Shown here: piece by piece, positions 54,347-63,207 of the stretch | Position numbering within the stretch: the stretch's first letter is position 1 | Layout: every line of letters starts with the position of its first letter | Source: an uncultured Chloroflexota bacterium | GTDB lineage: Bacteria > Chloroflexota > Dehalococcoidia > Lucifugimonadales > CAJXCD01 | Direction of reading: 5' to 3' | Length of the DNA stretch: 64,000 bases | NCBI GenBank assembly: GCA_913051545.1 | Contig: CAJXCD010000004.1 | Location: 1 to 64,000, forward strand | Program-made: the position numbers and the translations under genes | Notes under the pieces: model-generated | Told to the model about the DNA's origin: nothing | Databases searched by the model: none | Seen by the model: the letters and a program-made list of their open reading frames with translations, nothing else

Positions 54347-55276
54347 TCACTCCCCCTTGCAAAGCACTTTTTTAACCTCTTGAACATCCCTACCTATCTG
54401 CTCCTGGAGCTCATGTATTGAATCATATTTCTTCTCTTCCCTAATACGCGACACGAACTCCAACTCCATTCCTTTGTCATATAAATCCTGATCAAAATCG
54501 AGTACGTGGGATTCTATCGCAATATCATTATCCCCAAACGTTGGCCTTACCCCTATACTAGTAGCTGACATATAACGCCTACCTTCAATCCACGCCCACG
54601 TAACATAAATTCCATTTTGAGGTACAACCATATCACTTTGGATGCTCAAGTTAGCAGTAGGAAATCCTAAATCAGATCCACGTCCATGCCCCTTTACTAC
54701 AAATCCTTTTATAGTAAAATTTCTCCCAAGGGATTTATTCGCTTCATCTATTTTCCCAAATGCGAGATTGCGACGAATTTCTGTACTCCTTATAGCACCC
54801 CCCACACTATCTGAAACGGAATCAATTACCAGGACATTAAAACCAATATCAGATCCAATTTCAGACAATACACTTATATCACCTTCTCTATCACGACCCA
54901 TGGCAAAATCATCGCCTACTACTAACAATGACATTTTTAAATACTTTTTTAATAAACCAGCGAATTCTGCTGCAGGCAAACGACTCAGATCAGCATCAAA
55001 TCGTATCGGCGCTACAAAATCAACTCCGGTTTCATGAAGCATATTTATTCGATCATCTAGTGGAGTTAAATACTCAGTGTTAAATCCGGGTTTCAAAATA
55101 GATGCAGGGTGATTGGAAAAAGTCACAACTCCACTAGACAATCTGGAACGTCGTGCTTCTAAACACAAACGAGACATCAAATATTTGTGCCCAAGATGCA
55201 TGCCATCAAACACACCGACAGCAACCGCAGATTCTCGGCTAGGGGTATGTGAAACCAGAAATCTATCTACACTCAT
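54347..55276 (-). CDS. ribF: Bifunctional riboflavin kinase / FAD synthetase
   Basis: A 309-residue protein that phosphorylates riboflavin and adenylates FMN to FAD. The N-terminal adenylyltransferase has the nucleotide-binding VGVFDGMHLGHKYLMSRL and VVGDDFAMGRDREGD; the C-terminal riboflavin-kinase barrel has GRGSDLGFPTANL. The start is an ATG at 55276, one codon after a GTG. The linker region SDSVGGAIRSTEIRRNL is the usual family feature. It is located between tyrS and aroH on the reverse strand and may be cotranscribed with tyrS. Confidence 0.96.
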   Translation of the reverse strand: MSVDRFLVSHTPSRESAVAVGVFDGMHLGHKYLMSRLCLEARRSRLSSGVVTFSNHPASILKPGFNTEYLTPLDDRINMLHETGVDFVAPIRFDADLSRLPAAEFAGLLKKYLKMSLLVVGDDFAMGRDREGDISVLSEIGSDIGFNVLVIDSVSDSVGGAIRSTEIRRNLAFGKIDEANKSLGRNFTIKGFVVKGHGRGSDLGFPTANLSIQSDMVVPQNGIYVTWAWIEGRRYMSATSIGVRPTFGDNDIAIESHVLDFDQDLYDKGMELEFVSRIREEKKYDSIHELQEQIGRDVQEVKKVLCKGE

Positions 55277-55421
55277 CACTTATATACGATACAAAATATA
55301 TGATTATTGAACTCATCCTATTACTATTTCCATCAAGTCTTCTTCTCCACACACGTAATAATTATTACACTAATGAGTGCTGGTATCAGCATCTCTTAGC
55401 TATCATAAAAGAACATGAACA

Positions 55422-55790
55422 TTAACAATCATTATTGTCCCGTAGGCCGACAGCACCTTTCAAATAAACGTTATTTAAATCTTTCGCATCTTTGTCTGTA
55501 TTAATTAGTAATAGTACCCTGATACATAATGCTACTTCATTTTGAACTTTAGCTTGCTGAACATCCATTAGTGCAACGTGTTCCCAACCTAAACTAACCC
55601 TTGCCACACTGGCCGGGTACATAGAATTCAGATCGTCAGTTGTGGAAAACAGTGCCGCAGCAATATCGTCTGCCATTATTGAGTTTCTACTTAGTATTTC
55701 ATTAAGCAATACTGATGTGGCTTCAGATACATCTTCGACAGAGTTACTGTCAGATGTTGTTGCACCTCTTATACCACGCATTTTTGACAT
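55422..55790 (-). CDS. aroH: Chorismate mutase, AroH type
   Basis: A 122-residue trimeric AroH-type chorismate mutase that makes prephenate for Phe and Tyr. The active-site Arg near the start lies in MRGIRGATTSDSN, Glu in LLNEIL, and Arg in LCIRVLLLIN; FSTTDDLNSMYPASVAR is the family core. The ATG at 55790 has GGAGGGG upstream and adds only MSK before the usual start. The C-terminal tail after VYLKGAV is longer than usual in parts but intact. It is alone in its pathway in this window. Confidence 0.93.
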   Translation of the reverse strand: MSKMRGIRGATTSDSNSVEDVSEATSVLLNEILSRNSIMADDIAAALFSTTDDLNSMYPASVARVSLGWEHVALMDVQQAKVQNEVALCIRVLLLINTDKDAKDLNNVYLKGAVGLRDNNDC

Positions 55791-56033
55791 CTATATTGCC
55801 CCTCCAGGATTATGAACTAAAATGTCTGCAATTCACCATCATATTTTGATGTTCCAGTTATTCTAATAATACTAACATCACAGACTGACTGAAACATATC
55901 ATCCCATCACTTAAATCTTGGCCTGTTGATCCAACTTAGACAGTATACCCCTAGCCACAGTCCGTTTCATCCTGAACAAAGACTGAATTCTTGATCTAGA
56001 GTTAAATAACTATTAATAAATATACCTACATAC

Positions 56034-56062
56034 TTGACATGAAACCCAATTACACATACCAT
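56034..56062 (+). promoter_or_regulatory. Sigma70-type promoter for the HU gene
   Basis: TTGACA (56034-56039), 17 bases, then TACCAT (56057-56062). The same pair of hexamers precedes thrC. The rest of the 358-base gap between aroH and HU (55791-56148) is A/T-rich and shows no gene; the leader of the HU mRNA would be about 80 bases. Confidence 0.6.
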
Positions 56063-56148
56063 CGGCCAAGTTGTAAAAAACGGGCATCTTATAATATCAG
56101 CTTTGTAAGATGTCTCTCAATTCCATATCTGAGGAGGCACATCGTTAA

Positions 56149-56442
56149 ATGGCCACGTTGCGTAAGAGCGATTTGACTGGAAGGGTAGCCACTAAACTCG
56201 ACGGATCTAAAGCCCAAGGAGAAGCAGCGCTAAATGCTGTCCTGAACAGTATTCAAGAGGCTTTGGCTAACGGTGATCGAGTTGTTCTAACTGGTTTCGG
56301 ATCTTTTTCAATCAGGAACGTAAAAGCCCGAAAGGTTAAGCCAATTAGGGGTAATCAAGCCGGGGGCCTGATTACCGTTCCAGCTCATAAGCGAGTCGGG
56401 TTCACCGCAGGTGCTGATCTAAACAAGACTGCTCAGAAATAA
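56149..56442 (+). CDS. hup: HU-family nucleoid protein
   Basis: A 97-residue DNA-bending histone-like protein. It starts RKSDLTGRVATKLDG, has the central GFGSFSIRNVKARKVKPIRGN with the beta-arm, and ends with VPAHKRVGFTAGADLNKT. The arm Pro that kinks DNA in many HU proteins lies in KVKPIRGN. HU organises the chromosome and supports replication and recombination. The start ATG has GAGGAGG with good spacing, and a separate promoter, consistent with high expression. It is complete. Confidence 0.96.
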   Translation: MATLRKSDLTGRVATKLDGSKAQGEAALNAVLNSIQEALANGDRVVLTGFGSFSIRNVKARKVKPIRGNQAGGLITVPAHKRVGFTAGADLNKTAQK

Positions 56443-56573
56443 ATTACTGTTCCCTTTAATATAATGACTAATTTGACTCAATACGGCTTATTATTTCCAC
56501 GGAGTATTTTGATCAGATAACAAACGTTCTAGTGTCTTTGTAACCGCACTGCTGCCAGTCACATCTAGTTCTA

Positions 56574-57767
56574 ATGCAGTCTGCCAAGATTATGGTGGGT
56601 ACAACTACAGGTTTCGATCCCCTGACTATGCACACAATAGAAAAGAAAATTAAAGACTGCGGACTATCGTTTGGTTTCAATACAGTTGGTATAACCTCAC
56701 CTGAACCCTTCTATAGAGATGAAAAAGCGACCATAGAGAGATTAGATCGCGGTCTTATGGATGGCCTACCCTGGTACACCAAGGATCGAGTTCGCAAAGC
56801 AAATCATCCTGAGGTTCTCTTACCAGATGCTAAATCTATAATTTCTGTAGCAGTCGGATATCTATCAACAGAGAATGACGAGATACAAGAATCGACCGTA
56901 CCTAGAGGTAAAATTGCTCGATACGCACGAGGCTTAGACTACCACAACATCCTTAAACCGAAATTACGTAAATTTTCAGAACAAATACCTGTAATCGCAG
57001 GTAAACCTGTCAGGTGTCGCATTTTTGTAGACGATGGACCTATGAATGACCGAGCAGCCGCGGAAAGGGCCGGAGTTGGGTGGTTTGGCAAAAACACCAA
57101 CATCATTACTCAATCACACGGTTCTTGGGTTTTACTAGGACAAATAATAACTGATTTAAGACTCAAACCAGACATACCACTTAAGAAAAACTGTGGATCC
57201 TGTGTTCAATGCATCATAGATTGCCCTACAAACGCTATAGTCGCACCCTACACAATAGATAATACAAAATGTATATCGTTTTATACCATAGAATTAAGAG
57301 GGGTAGTTCCTAGAGATATGAGGCATTTAATTGGCAACTGGGTTTTTGGGTGCGATATCTGCCAAGAAGTGTGCCCACCCAACATCAAAGCTTTAGCAGG
57401 ATCCGAACCTGCCTTCGAACAACGTCAGGATCTGTCATCACCAGAACTTATACCCCTACTCTATATGAGTGAGGAATCGTTTAGAAATAGGTTCCGGAAC
57501 AGTCCCATAAAACGAGCTAAGCTTATCGGACTGAAAAGAAACGTATGTATAGCTCTTGGAAACATAGGTAATCCAATCGCAGTACCTCCATTGATTACCA
57601 TACTAAATTCGTCCGAACCTCTATTGAGACTCCATGCTGCATGGGCACTAGGTAAAATCGGGGGTGTAATAACACGAAAAGCACTACTATCTGCCCTAAG
57701 TACAGAACAGGATGATTCAGTATCAGAAGAGCTTCATCTTTCTCTCAAAGATATGTCAGAATGTTGA
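56574..57767 (+). CDS. queG: Epoxyqueuosine reductase
   Basis: A 397-residue cobalamin/iron-sulfur enzyme that performs the last step of queuosine synthesis in tRNA. Two 4Fe-4S clusters are bound by CGSCVQCIIDCPTN and CDICQEVCPPN. The domain includes the YARGLDYHNIL and DDGPMNDRAAAERAGVGWFGKNT signatures of QueG. The C-terminus has HEAT-like repeats (GNPIAVPPLITILNSSEPLL). The ATG at 56574 is used here; internal ATGs at 56592 or 56628 are equally weak alternatives. The stop is 100 bases ahead of the third hydroxyacid dehydrogenase. Confidence 0.95.
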   Translation: MQSAKIMVGTTTGFDPLTMHTIEKKIKDCGLSFGFNTVGITSPEPFYRDEKATIERLDRGLMDGLPWYTKDRVRKANHPEVLLPDAKSIISVAVGYLSTENDEIQESTVPRGKIARYARGLDYHNILKPKLRKFSEQIPVIAGKPVRCRIFVDDGPMNDRAAAERAGVGWFGKNTNIITQSHGSWVLLGQIITDLRLKPDIPLKKNCGSCVQCIIDCPTNAIVAPYTIDNTKCISFYTIELRGVVPRDMRHLIGNWVFGCDICQEVCPPNIKALAGSEPAFEQRQDLSSPELIPLLYMSEESFRNRFRNSPIKRAKLIGLKRNVCIALGNIGNPIAVPPLITILNSSEPLLRLHAAWALGKIGGVITRKALLSALSTEQDDSVSEELHLSLKDMSEC

Positions 57768-57867
57768 TAGAATTACTATGACTACACAAAAGTATGATTT
57801 TCCTATAACAGAAACCGCAGAAATGATAAACTCAAATGGAGCATAGAGTCTCTGGGAGGAAAACTGA

Positions 57868-58863
57868 ATGAAGGTATTAATGGCAGGACATGGTGGACCA
57901 ATCAGGAAAGACGACGAGATTTTTATCGAACAATTAAGATCGCGTTTTCCTGATATCACTTTCGAGGCAGGCGGATCTAACGAAGAACAACTCACCCAAG
58001 TGGTTGATGCAGAAGTCTATCATGGATGGCCGCAAAGAGAAGTGTTCCTAGCAGCTAAAAACATGAAATGGTTACACGTTCCTGGAACCGGTATCGATGA
58101 CGGAATATTTGGCACACCTGAATTATCTGACAGTGATATTATTGTTACTAATTGTAGAGGACCTCACGCTCCTCCTATGGCTGACCATGTCATGGGAATG
58201 ATATTGACGATCGCACACAGGCTTAGAGAACAGTGGGAAGATCAACAAAACCATTATTGGGATACAAACAAATACAACAATCTCCTAGGATTAAATGGTA
58301 AAACTATTGGAATACTTGCCGCCGGTGATATAGGATCTCAAATCGCAAAAAGAGCCCATGGTTTCGGCATGAATGTTTATGCCGTGGACAAACATCCCGA
58401 CGTTGTCAAAGAAAGGAATAATGGAAACATCCCTGAAGGGATAGATCATCTCTGGAATCTTAACAAATTAGATGAAATGTTAGAAATTTCTGATTGGTTT
58501 GTAATCGCGGCACCCTTAACTCCAGAAACACTTGGAATAATAGACAGTAGACGAATAGGACTTATGAAAAATGGTGCCTATTTCATTCTAATTTCAAGAG
58601 GTGGTATAGCCGATGAACAAGCCCTAATAGAGGCTCTTAAATCTGGAAAACTTGCAGGAGCTGCCATAGATTCTTTTGTGACTGAACCGCTCCCTACCAC
58701 AAGTCCGTTCTGGGACATGGAAAATGTGATCGTGTCCCCGCATGCGTCCGCGCTAACGCCCGAAATGTGGGAGGGCCGCCGAAAAATATTTGAGGAAAAT
58801 CTTCGAAGGTATTTGACAAATGAACCCTTCTTGTACGTCTGTGACAAAAAGGCAGGGTTTTAA
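57868..58863 (+). CDS. D-2-hydroxyacid dehydrogenase, paralog 3
   Basis: A 331-residue enzyme of the D-hydroxyacid dehydrogenase family, starting MKVLMAGHGGPIRKDDE. The cofactor site is IGILAAGDIGSQIAKRA, where the first Gly of GxGxxG is Ala. Catalytic residues are Arg in LISRGGIAD, Glu in SFVTEPLP, and His in VSPHASAL. The N-terminal domain (MKWLHVPGTGIDDGIFG) resembles glyoxylate/phosphoglycerate-type members. Start ATG with a strong GGGAGGA. The tRNA-Leu gene and a damaged aldolase gene follow. Substrate unknown. Confidence 0.87.
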   Translation: MKVLMAGHGGPIRKDDEIFIEQLRSRFPDITFEAGGSNEEQLTQVVDAEVYHGWPQREVFLAAKNMKWLHVPGTGIDDGIFGTPELSDSDIIVTNCRGPHAPPMADHVMGMILTIAHRLREQWEDQQNHYWDTNKYNNLLGLNGKTIGILAAGDIGSQIAKRAHGFGMNVYAVDKHPDVVKERNNGNIPEGIDHLWNLNKLDEMLEISDWFVIAAPLTPETLGIIDSRRIGLMKNGAYFILISRGGIADEQALIEALKSGKLAGAAIDSFVTEPLPTTSPFWDMENVIVSPHASALTPEMWEGRRKIFEENLRRYLTNEPFLYVCDKKAGF

Positions 58864-58905
58864 TATTAAGTTAATTATTTAAACCTATAATCCAAAATTT
58901 GTACT

Positions 58906-58990
58906 GGGGAAGTGTCGGAATTGGTAGACGAGCGTGGTTTAGGACCACGTGCCGCAAGGCGTGGGAGTTCGAGTCTCCCCTTCCCCACCA
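58906..58990 (+). tRNA. tRNA-Leu (anticodon TAG)
   Basis: The sequence folds as a class II tRNA: acceptor GGGGAAG with CTTCCCC, anticodon stem CGTGG/CCACG around TTTAGGA (anticodon TAG at 58940-58942), a long variable arm TGCCGCAAGGCGT, and T arm GGGAGTTCGAGTCTCCC. CCA is encoded (58988-58990). It reads CTA-type leucine codons. Confidence 0.96.
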
Positions 58991-59027
58991 TTTTCACTAA
59001 AAATATATACAAAATGTTGGGTGGTAA

Positions 59028-59826
59028 ATGCGACAAAACAAACTAAGGAATGCACTTGACGACGACAAATTCACAATTGGAACTCATGCAATGACTACAT
59101 CACCTGATGTAGTAGAAATAATTGGATTAACCGGACTAGTAGATTGTATTGAATTTGTAGCTGAATATGGTCCGTATTCTTTATCAGAGCTCGACCACTT
59201 CAGTCGCGCTTTGGAACTTCATGAAATGTCTGGAATGATTAAAGTTGACCGTGAGAACCGAGCATTTGTTGCTCAAAGAGCCATCGGTTCAGGCTTTCAA
59301 AGCATATTATTTTCTGATGTTCACGATGCGGCAGAAGTTGAAGAATGTATTGCGTCCGTACGAGCTGAATCACCACTAACTAAAGGATCCTTCGGTTCTG
59401 CCGACTGTCGGTTTGCCAAGTATGGAATGGAAAGTGGATCTTCAGAATACGTACAGTCATTGGAAGACTGTGTTATTGCATTAATGATAGAGAAAGATGA
59501 GGCAGTAAAAAAACTTAGACTCAATCCTGTCTGTGTCTGGAATAGACATGGTAGTTTTTGGAGGAAACGACTATGCGATGAGTGTAGAAAAGCCACGAGA
59601 GTTGAGTGATACAGAGATGTCTGAAATCGGAGACCATATATATGAAACAGCGTTAAATAAAGGGATCCAACCACGAGTAGAAACAGGCCTAGAACACGCA
59701 GAAAAATACCTTGAAATGGGAGTTAAACATTTCTCAATCGGAACAGATCTTTGGATGATCTATGAATGGTTACAGGATAGAGTTGGTAAGGTGCGGAATG
59801 TGATTGAGGGCGATAAACGCGGATAG
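59028..59826 (+). pseudogene. HpcH/HpaI aldolase gene with a frameshift at an A7 tract
   Basis: The first 160 codons (from ATG 59028) follow the paralog at 10853 closely: TIGTHAMTTSPDVVEIIG, CIEFVAEYGPY, GSGFQSILFSDV. After ALMIEKDEAV the frame reads into unrelated residues and stops at 59609. Removing one A from the run of seven A at 59507-59513 restores a perfect match (AVKNLDSILSVSGIDMVVFG) and continues through the metal Asp (GGNDYAMSVE) to the stop at 59826. Thus the gene is broken by a one-base insertion, or the extra A is a sequencing error, or slippage at the A7 tract restores a functional protein. The alternative is two genes, which I reject because neither half is complete. Confidence 0.85.
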
Positions 59827-59887
59827 GAATTTACCCAATCAACTGGCCTACGGACTTTGAAATTATGCAACTTAGTGTAAATACACT

Positions 59888-60898
59888 CTAAGAATCTGGT
59901 TTTATAAGAACCTGAACTTGAGTAGATGGATTAACTAAATCCTCAAATGCTCTCTGTATACCATCTAAAGGTATCACATCTGCATTAGAAACCATGTGGT
60001 CTATCTCTATTCTGCCATCATCTATTAATTTTAGTGCCATACCGTAGTCGGAGGGGCGAGCACCAAATGTAGTTTGCAATTTGACTTCCCGAGCCATCCA
60101 ATTAGCAGGTAAAACGGGAGTTTCTTCCCAGGCCACACCGACGAGAACAACCTGACCAAACTGCCTGACCATATCCAATGATTGATCCAAGGTGCGCCCA
60201 ATTCCAACGCATTCAAAGACTACGTGAGGTCCGAGTCCATCAGTAGCAGCTACAACTGATTCAATCATATCACTGGGATCATAAACCCCAGACGCACCAG
60301 CATTTAGTGCTGCTTCACGGCGGGCTGGCACTGGTTCAGAAACATATACGTCGGAGGCTCCAGCGGCTTTTGCAGCCTGAATGGTGAATAATCCAATAGG
60401 ACCCGCTCCTATTACACCTACCGTATCTCCTAATCGTAATTCCGATTTACGTACTGCTCTGACAGCCACCCCAGACGGCTCAGCCAATGCAGCAGCTTCA
60501 TCAGATACTCCATCAGGTATTTTAGTAGGCTCCCAATCTTCCATAACTAAATATTCAGCATAACCTCTATGTGAAATAGCATATCCTAATTCACGATAAT
60601 TGAATCTGGGGTTAGATATATATCGAGCCTCTTTACCTTGCGGAGGGACACCACCAGCCACAACACGATCTCCGACAGACCATTTCGTTACCCCTTCACC
60701 AATTTCGACGATAACACCAGAATATTCATGCCCCATAACTGTACCTGGAGGGACAACATCGTATAGAAACCCATGTACATCAGTCCCGCATATAGCTGAA
60801 TACTTCACCTTAACCAATAATTGACCTCTACTTGGGCTGGGCACTGGAACGTCTTCTATACTAAATTTTTGGTGACCTTGATAAACCGCTATTTTCAA
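59888..60898 (-). CDS. Zinc-dependent MDR dehydrogenase (threonine/sorbitol dehydrogenase-like) lacking the structural zinc site
   Basis: A 336-residue MDR enzyme. The catalytic zinc region is YSAICGTDVHGFLYD, then GHEYSGVIVEIGEGV. The usual second zinc site with four Cys is absent: after DRVVAGGVPPQGKE the sequence continues without cysteines. The nucleotide-binding motif is VIGAGPIGLFTIQAAKAAGA. The family includes threonine, sorbitol and butanediol dehydrogenases. The start is a TTG at 60898 with GGAGGT close upstream. It lies next to a damaged aldolase and a hydroxyacid dehydrogenase, in another small catabolic cluster. Confidence 0.86.
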   Translation of the reverse strand: MKIAVYQGHQKFSIEDVPVPSPSRGQLLVKVKYSAICGTDVHGFLYDVVPPGTVMGHEYSGVIVEIGEGVTKWSVGDRVVAGGVPPQGKEARYISNPRFNYRELGYAISHRGYAEYLVMEDWEPTKIPDGVSDEAAALAEPSGVAVRAVRKSELRLGDTVGVIGAGPIGLFTIQAAKAAGASDVYVSEPVPARREAALNAGASGVYDPSDMIESVVAATDGLGPHVVFECVGIGRTLDQSLDMVRQFGQVVLVGVAWEETPVLPANWMAREVKLQTTFGARPSDYGMALKLIDDGRIEIDHMVSNADVIPLDGIQRAFEDLVNPSTQVQVLIKPDS

Positions 60899-61062
60899 CT
60901 CAACCTCCCACTCCGCTATGACAGTAAAATTGGATGTTAGTAGCAGATCATAATCAAAATACTTATTTAACGCTAGCTGTATAGGTCAAATCAACCTTCC
61001 AAATACATTTTAAAAGCAAGCGACAAAAACGTATCCCAATACGGTGAGGGAAAACACTAACG

Positions 61063-63015
61063 TTATTCTGTTGCCGTAGAAGGCTTAGAAGTAGACTTAG
61101 GATTATTACGTGGAGTTGATTTTGGATTAGGCGACTTGGATTTAGTTCTATGCTTATCTGATGATGATTCTACAGAACTATTGACAAGCTCCACACCAGA
61201 ATCTGCCTCGAAAAGAGAATTTAGGACATCCCCTTCAGCAGTTTCATTCTCTATCAGGTAATTAGCCAGTTCAGTGAGCTTGTCTTTATTAGTTTTCAGT
61301 AGCTTTTCAGCACTCTTATACGCAGTCTCAACTAACCTATGTACTTCCTCATCAATCGATTCAGCGACACTATCACTGTAGTCACGTTGATCCGATATTT
61401 CTCTTCCTAGAAACACCATCTCTTCTCTCTTACCAAACGTACGCGGACCTAGCTTGGAACTCATCCCGTATCTGGTTACCATAGTACGTGCAATGTTAGT
61501 AGCATGTTCAAGATCGTTACCTGCACCAGTAGTTATTTCTTCAACCCCGAATTCAATTTCCTCTGCTACACGACCACCCATCGCCATGGCCATCATGTCG
61601 TTAAACTGATTAAGTGTCCACATATGACGGTCCTCATCAGGAAGAGATCTGGTATGTCCACCAGTGGCTCCCCTAGCTATGATAGTAACTTTGCTAATCG
61701 GATCCGCGTGCGGCAAGAGATGACCGACAAGTGCATGGCCAGCCTCATGGAAAGCAGTTATTGCTTTCTCTTTTACACTTATAAGCCTAGATTTTCTGGC
61801 AGGCCCAAGCATTACTCTGTCTATAGATTCAACGAACTCGTCGTAAGTGATCTCTTTCTGCTCTCTCCTAGCTGCCAGTATTGCTGATTCATTCACCAAG
61901 TTAGCCAGATCAGCTCCACTGAACCCTGGAGTTTGTTTAGCGATAGCCTCCATATCTATTTCATCTGAAAGAGGTTTACCCTTGGAATGAACTTTAAGAA
62001 TTTCCGTACGACCCTTTATATCCGGATTATCCAATGTTACACGCCTGTCAAACCTGCCAGGGCGCAAAAGAGCCGGATCCAAAATATCTGGGCGGTTTGT
62101 AGCAGCTGTAACAATCACATTCACATTAGTATCAAACCCATCCATTTCTACCAATATCTGGTTGAGGGTCTGCTCACGCTCATCGTGTCCACCACCTAAA
62201 CCCGCCCCACGATGCCTACCAACAGCATCAATCTCGTCCACAAAAACAATGCAAGGTGAATTACGTTTAGCTTGGTCAAAAAGATCTCTGACTCTTGAAG
62301 CTCCCACTCCAACAAACATCTCTACAAACTCGCTTCCACTTATTGAGAAGAATGGAACTCCTGCCTCACCAGCGACGGCTCTAGCTAACAAAGTTTTACC
62401 GGTGCCTGGTGGACCAACGAGTAAAACACCCTTAGGAATCCTGGCTCCTAGAGTCAAAAAACGGTCCGGGAATTTTAGAAATTCCACAACTTCTTGCAAT
62501 TCAGCCTTGGCTTCATCCGCACCTGCCACATCGTCAAAAGTAACACTGGGTTGATCACCCACTAGCATACGAGCCTTGCTACGTCCAAAATTAAAAGTCT
62601 GACTAGTATTACCTTGAGCCTGGCGCATCATGAAGAATAAGACCGCCACGAAAAATATTAATGGGAGAAAATTAATCAATACCCCTAAGAAGCTCCCTAA
62701 TCCGCTAGATCCCTTAGAAACGATGTTAGGACTCAACATTGAAGAGGTACCATCAGAGGCCTCTATCATTTCTACGATACTAGTTCCTTCTTCTTTGTTA
62801 GATACAAATGTGTCACCTCTTGTAGTCAACACATGTAATTTATCTCCTTGAACTTCTATCGTATCTATCTCACCTCTATTAGCCATTGAAATGACTTCAT
62901 TTATCGGTATCTCTGAGGAATCACTAACATCAGAAAAAAGAGTAAAGACGATGGCGACCACAGCAACCGCTATTAGAAGATATATAAAACCATTTCTCAA
63001 CCACCTAGAACCCAT
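61063..63015 (-). CDS. ftsH: ATP-dependent zinc metalloprotease FtsH
   Basis: A 650-residue membrane protease that degrades misfolded and short-lived membrane and cytoplasmic proteins. Two membrane segments lie near the N-terminus ([20 protein letters not shown] and a second one near residue 110). The AAA domain has [30 protein letters not shown] and the arginine finger in [11 protein letters not shown]; the zinc site is [13 protein letters not shown] basic Ser/Pro/Lys-rich tail closes it ([16 protein letters not shown]). The ATG at 63015 has GGAGG at 63020-63024; a longer frame to 63081 lacks such support. It is divergent from an M16 protease gene. Confidence 0.97.
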   Translation of the reverse strand: MGSRWLRNGFIYLLIAVAVVAIVFTLFSDVSDSSEIPINEVISMANRGEIDTIEVQGDKLHVLTTRGDTFVSNKEEGTSIVEMIEASDGTSSMLSPNIVSKGSSGLGSFLGVLINFLPLIFFVAVLFFMMRQAQGNTSQTFNFGRSKARMLVGDQPSVTFDDVAGADEAKAELQEVVEFLKFPDRFLTLGARIPKGVLLVGPPGTGKTLLARAVAGEAGVPFFSISGSEFVEMFVGVGASRVRDLFDQAKRNSPCIVFVDEIDAVGRHRGAGLGGGHDEREQTLNQILVEMDGFDTNVNVIVTAATNRPDILDPALLRPGRFDRRVTLDNPDIKGRTEILKVHSKGKPLSDEIDMEAIAKQTPGFSGADLANLVNESAILAARREQKEITYDEFVESIDRVMLGPARKSRLISVKEKAITAFHEAGHALVGHLLPHADPISKVTIIARGATGGHTRSLPDEDRHMWTLNQFNDMMAMAMGGRVAEEIEFGVEEITTGAGNDLEHATNIARTMVTRYGMSSKLGPRTFGKREEMVFLGREISDQRDYSDSVAESIDEEVHRLVETAYKSAEKLLKTNKDKLTELANYLIENETAEGDVLNSLFEADSGVELVNSSVESSSDKHRTKSKSPNPKSTPRNNPKSTSKPSTATE

Positions 63016-63207
63016 GAATCCTCCGTAGATATATACTGGAGTTGAAGTAAAGTAGCCCTTTAATGGTACATTAAATAGCACATTGAAGCAAAAACCCGTG
63101 TAGTTACATTACACCGGTTAACGTCGAACCCTAAATACAAAATCAAACTATCATACGATGCTATAATCACTCTAGGAACAGAACAACATCCTATGAATGG
63201 AGATTCT

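Noticed and set aside
57778-57846. 22-codon frame before the third hydroxyacid dehydrogenase
   Set aside because: It has an ATG but no ribosome site and no recognisable content. The stretch is more likely the promoter and leader of the following gene.
59533-59826. Second half of the aldolase as an independent 97-residue gene
   Set aside because: It has no ribosome site, begins inside the barrel, and joins the first half perfectly after removal of one A. It is the same gene.
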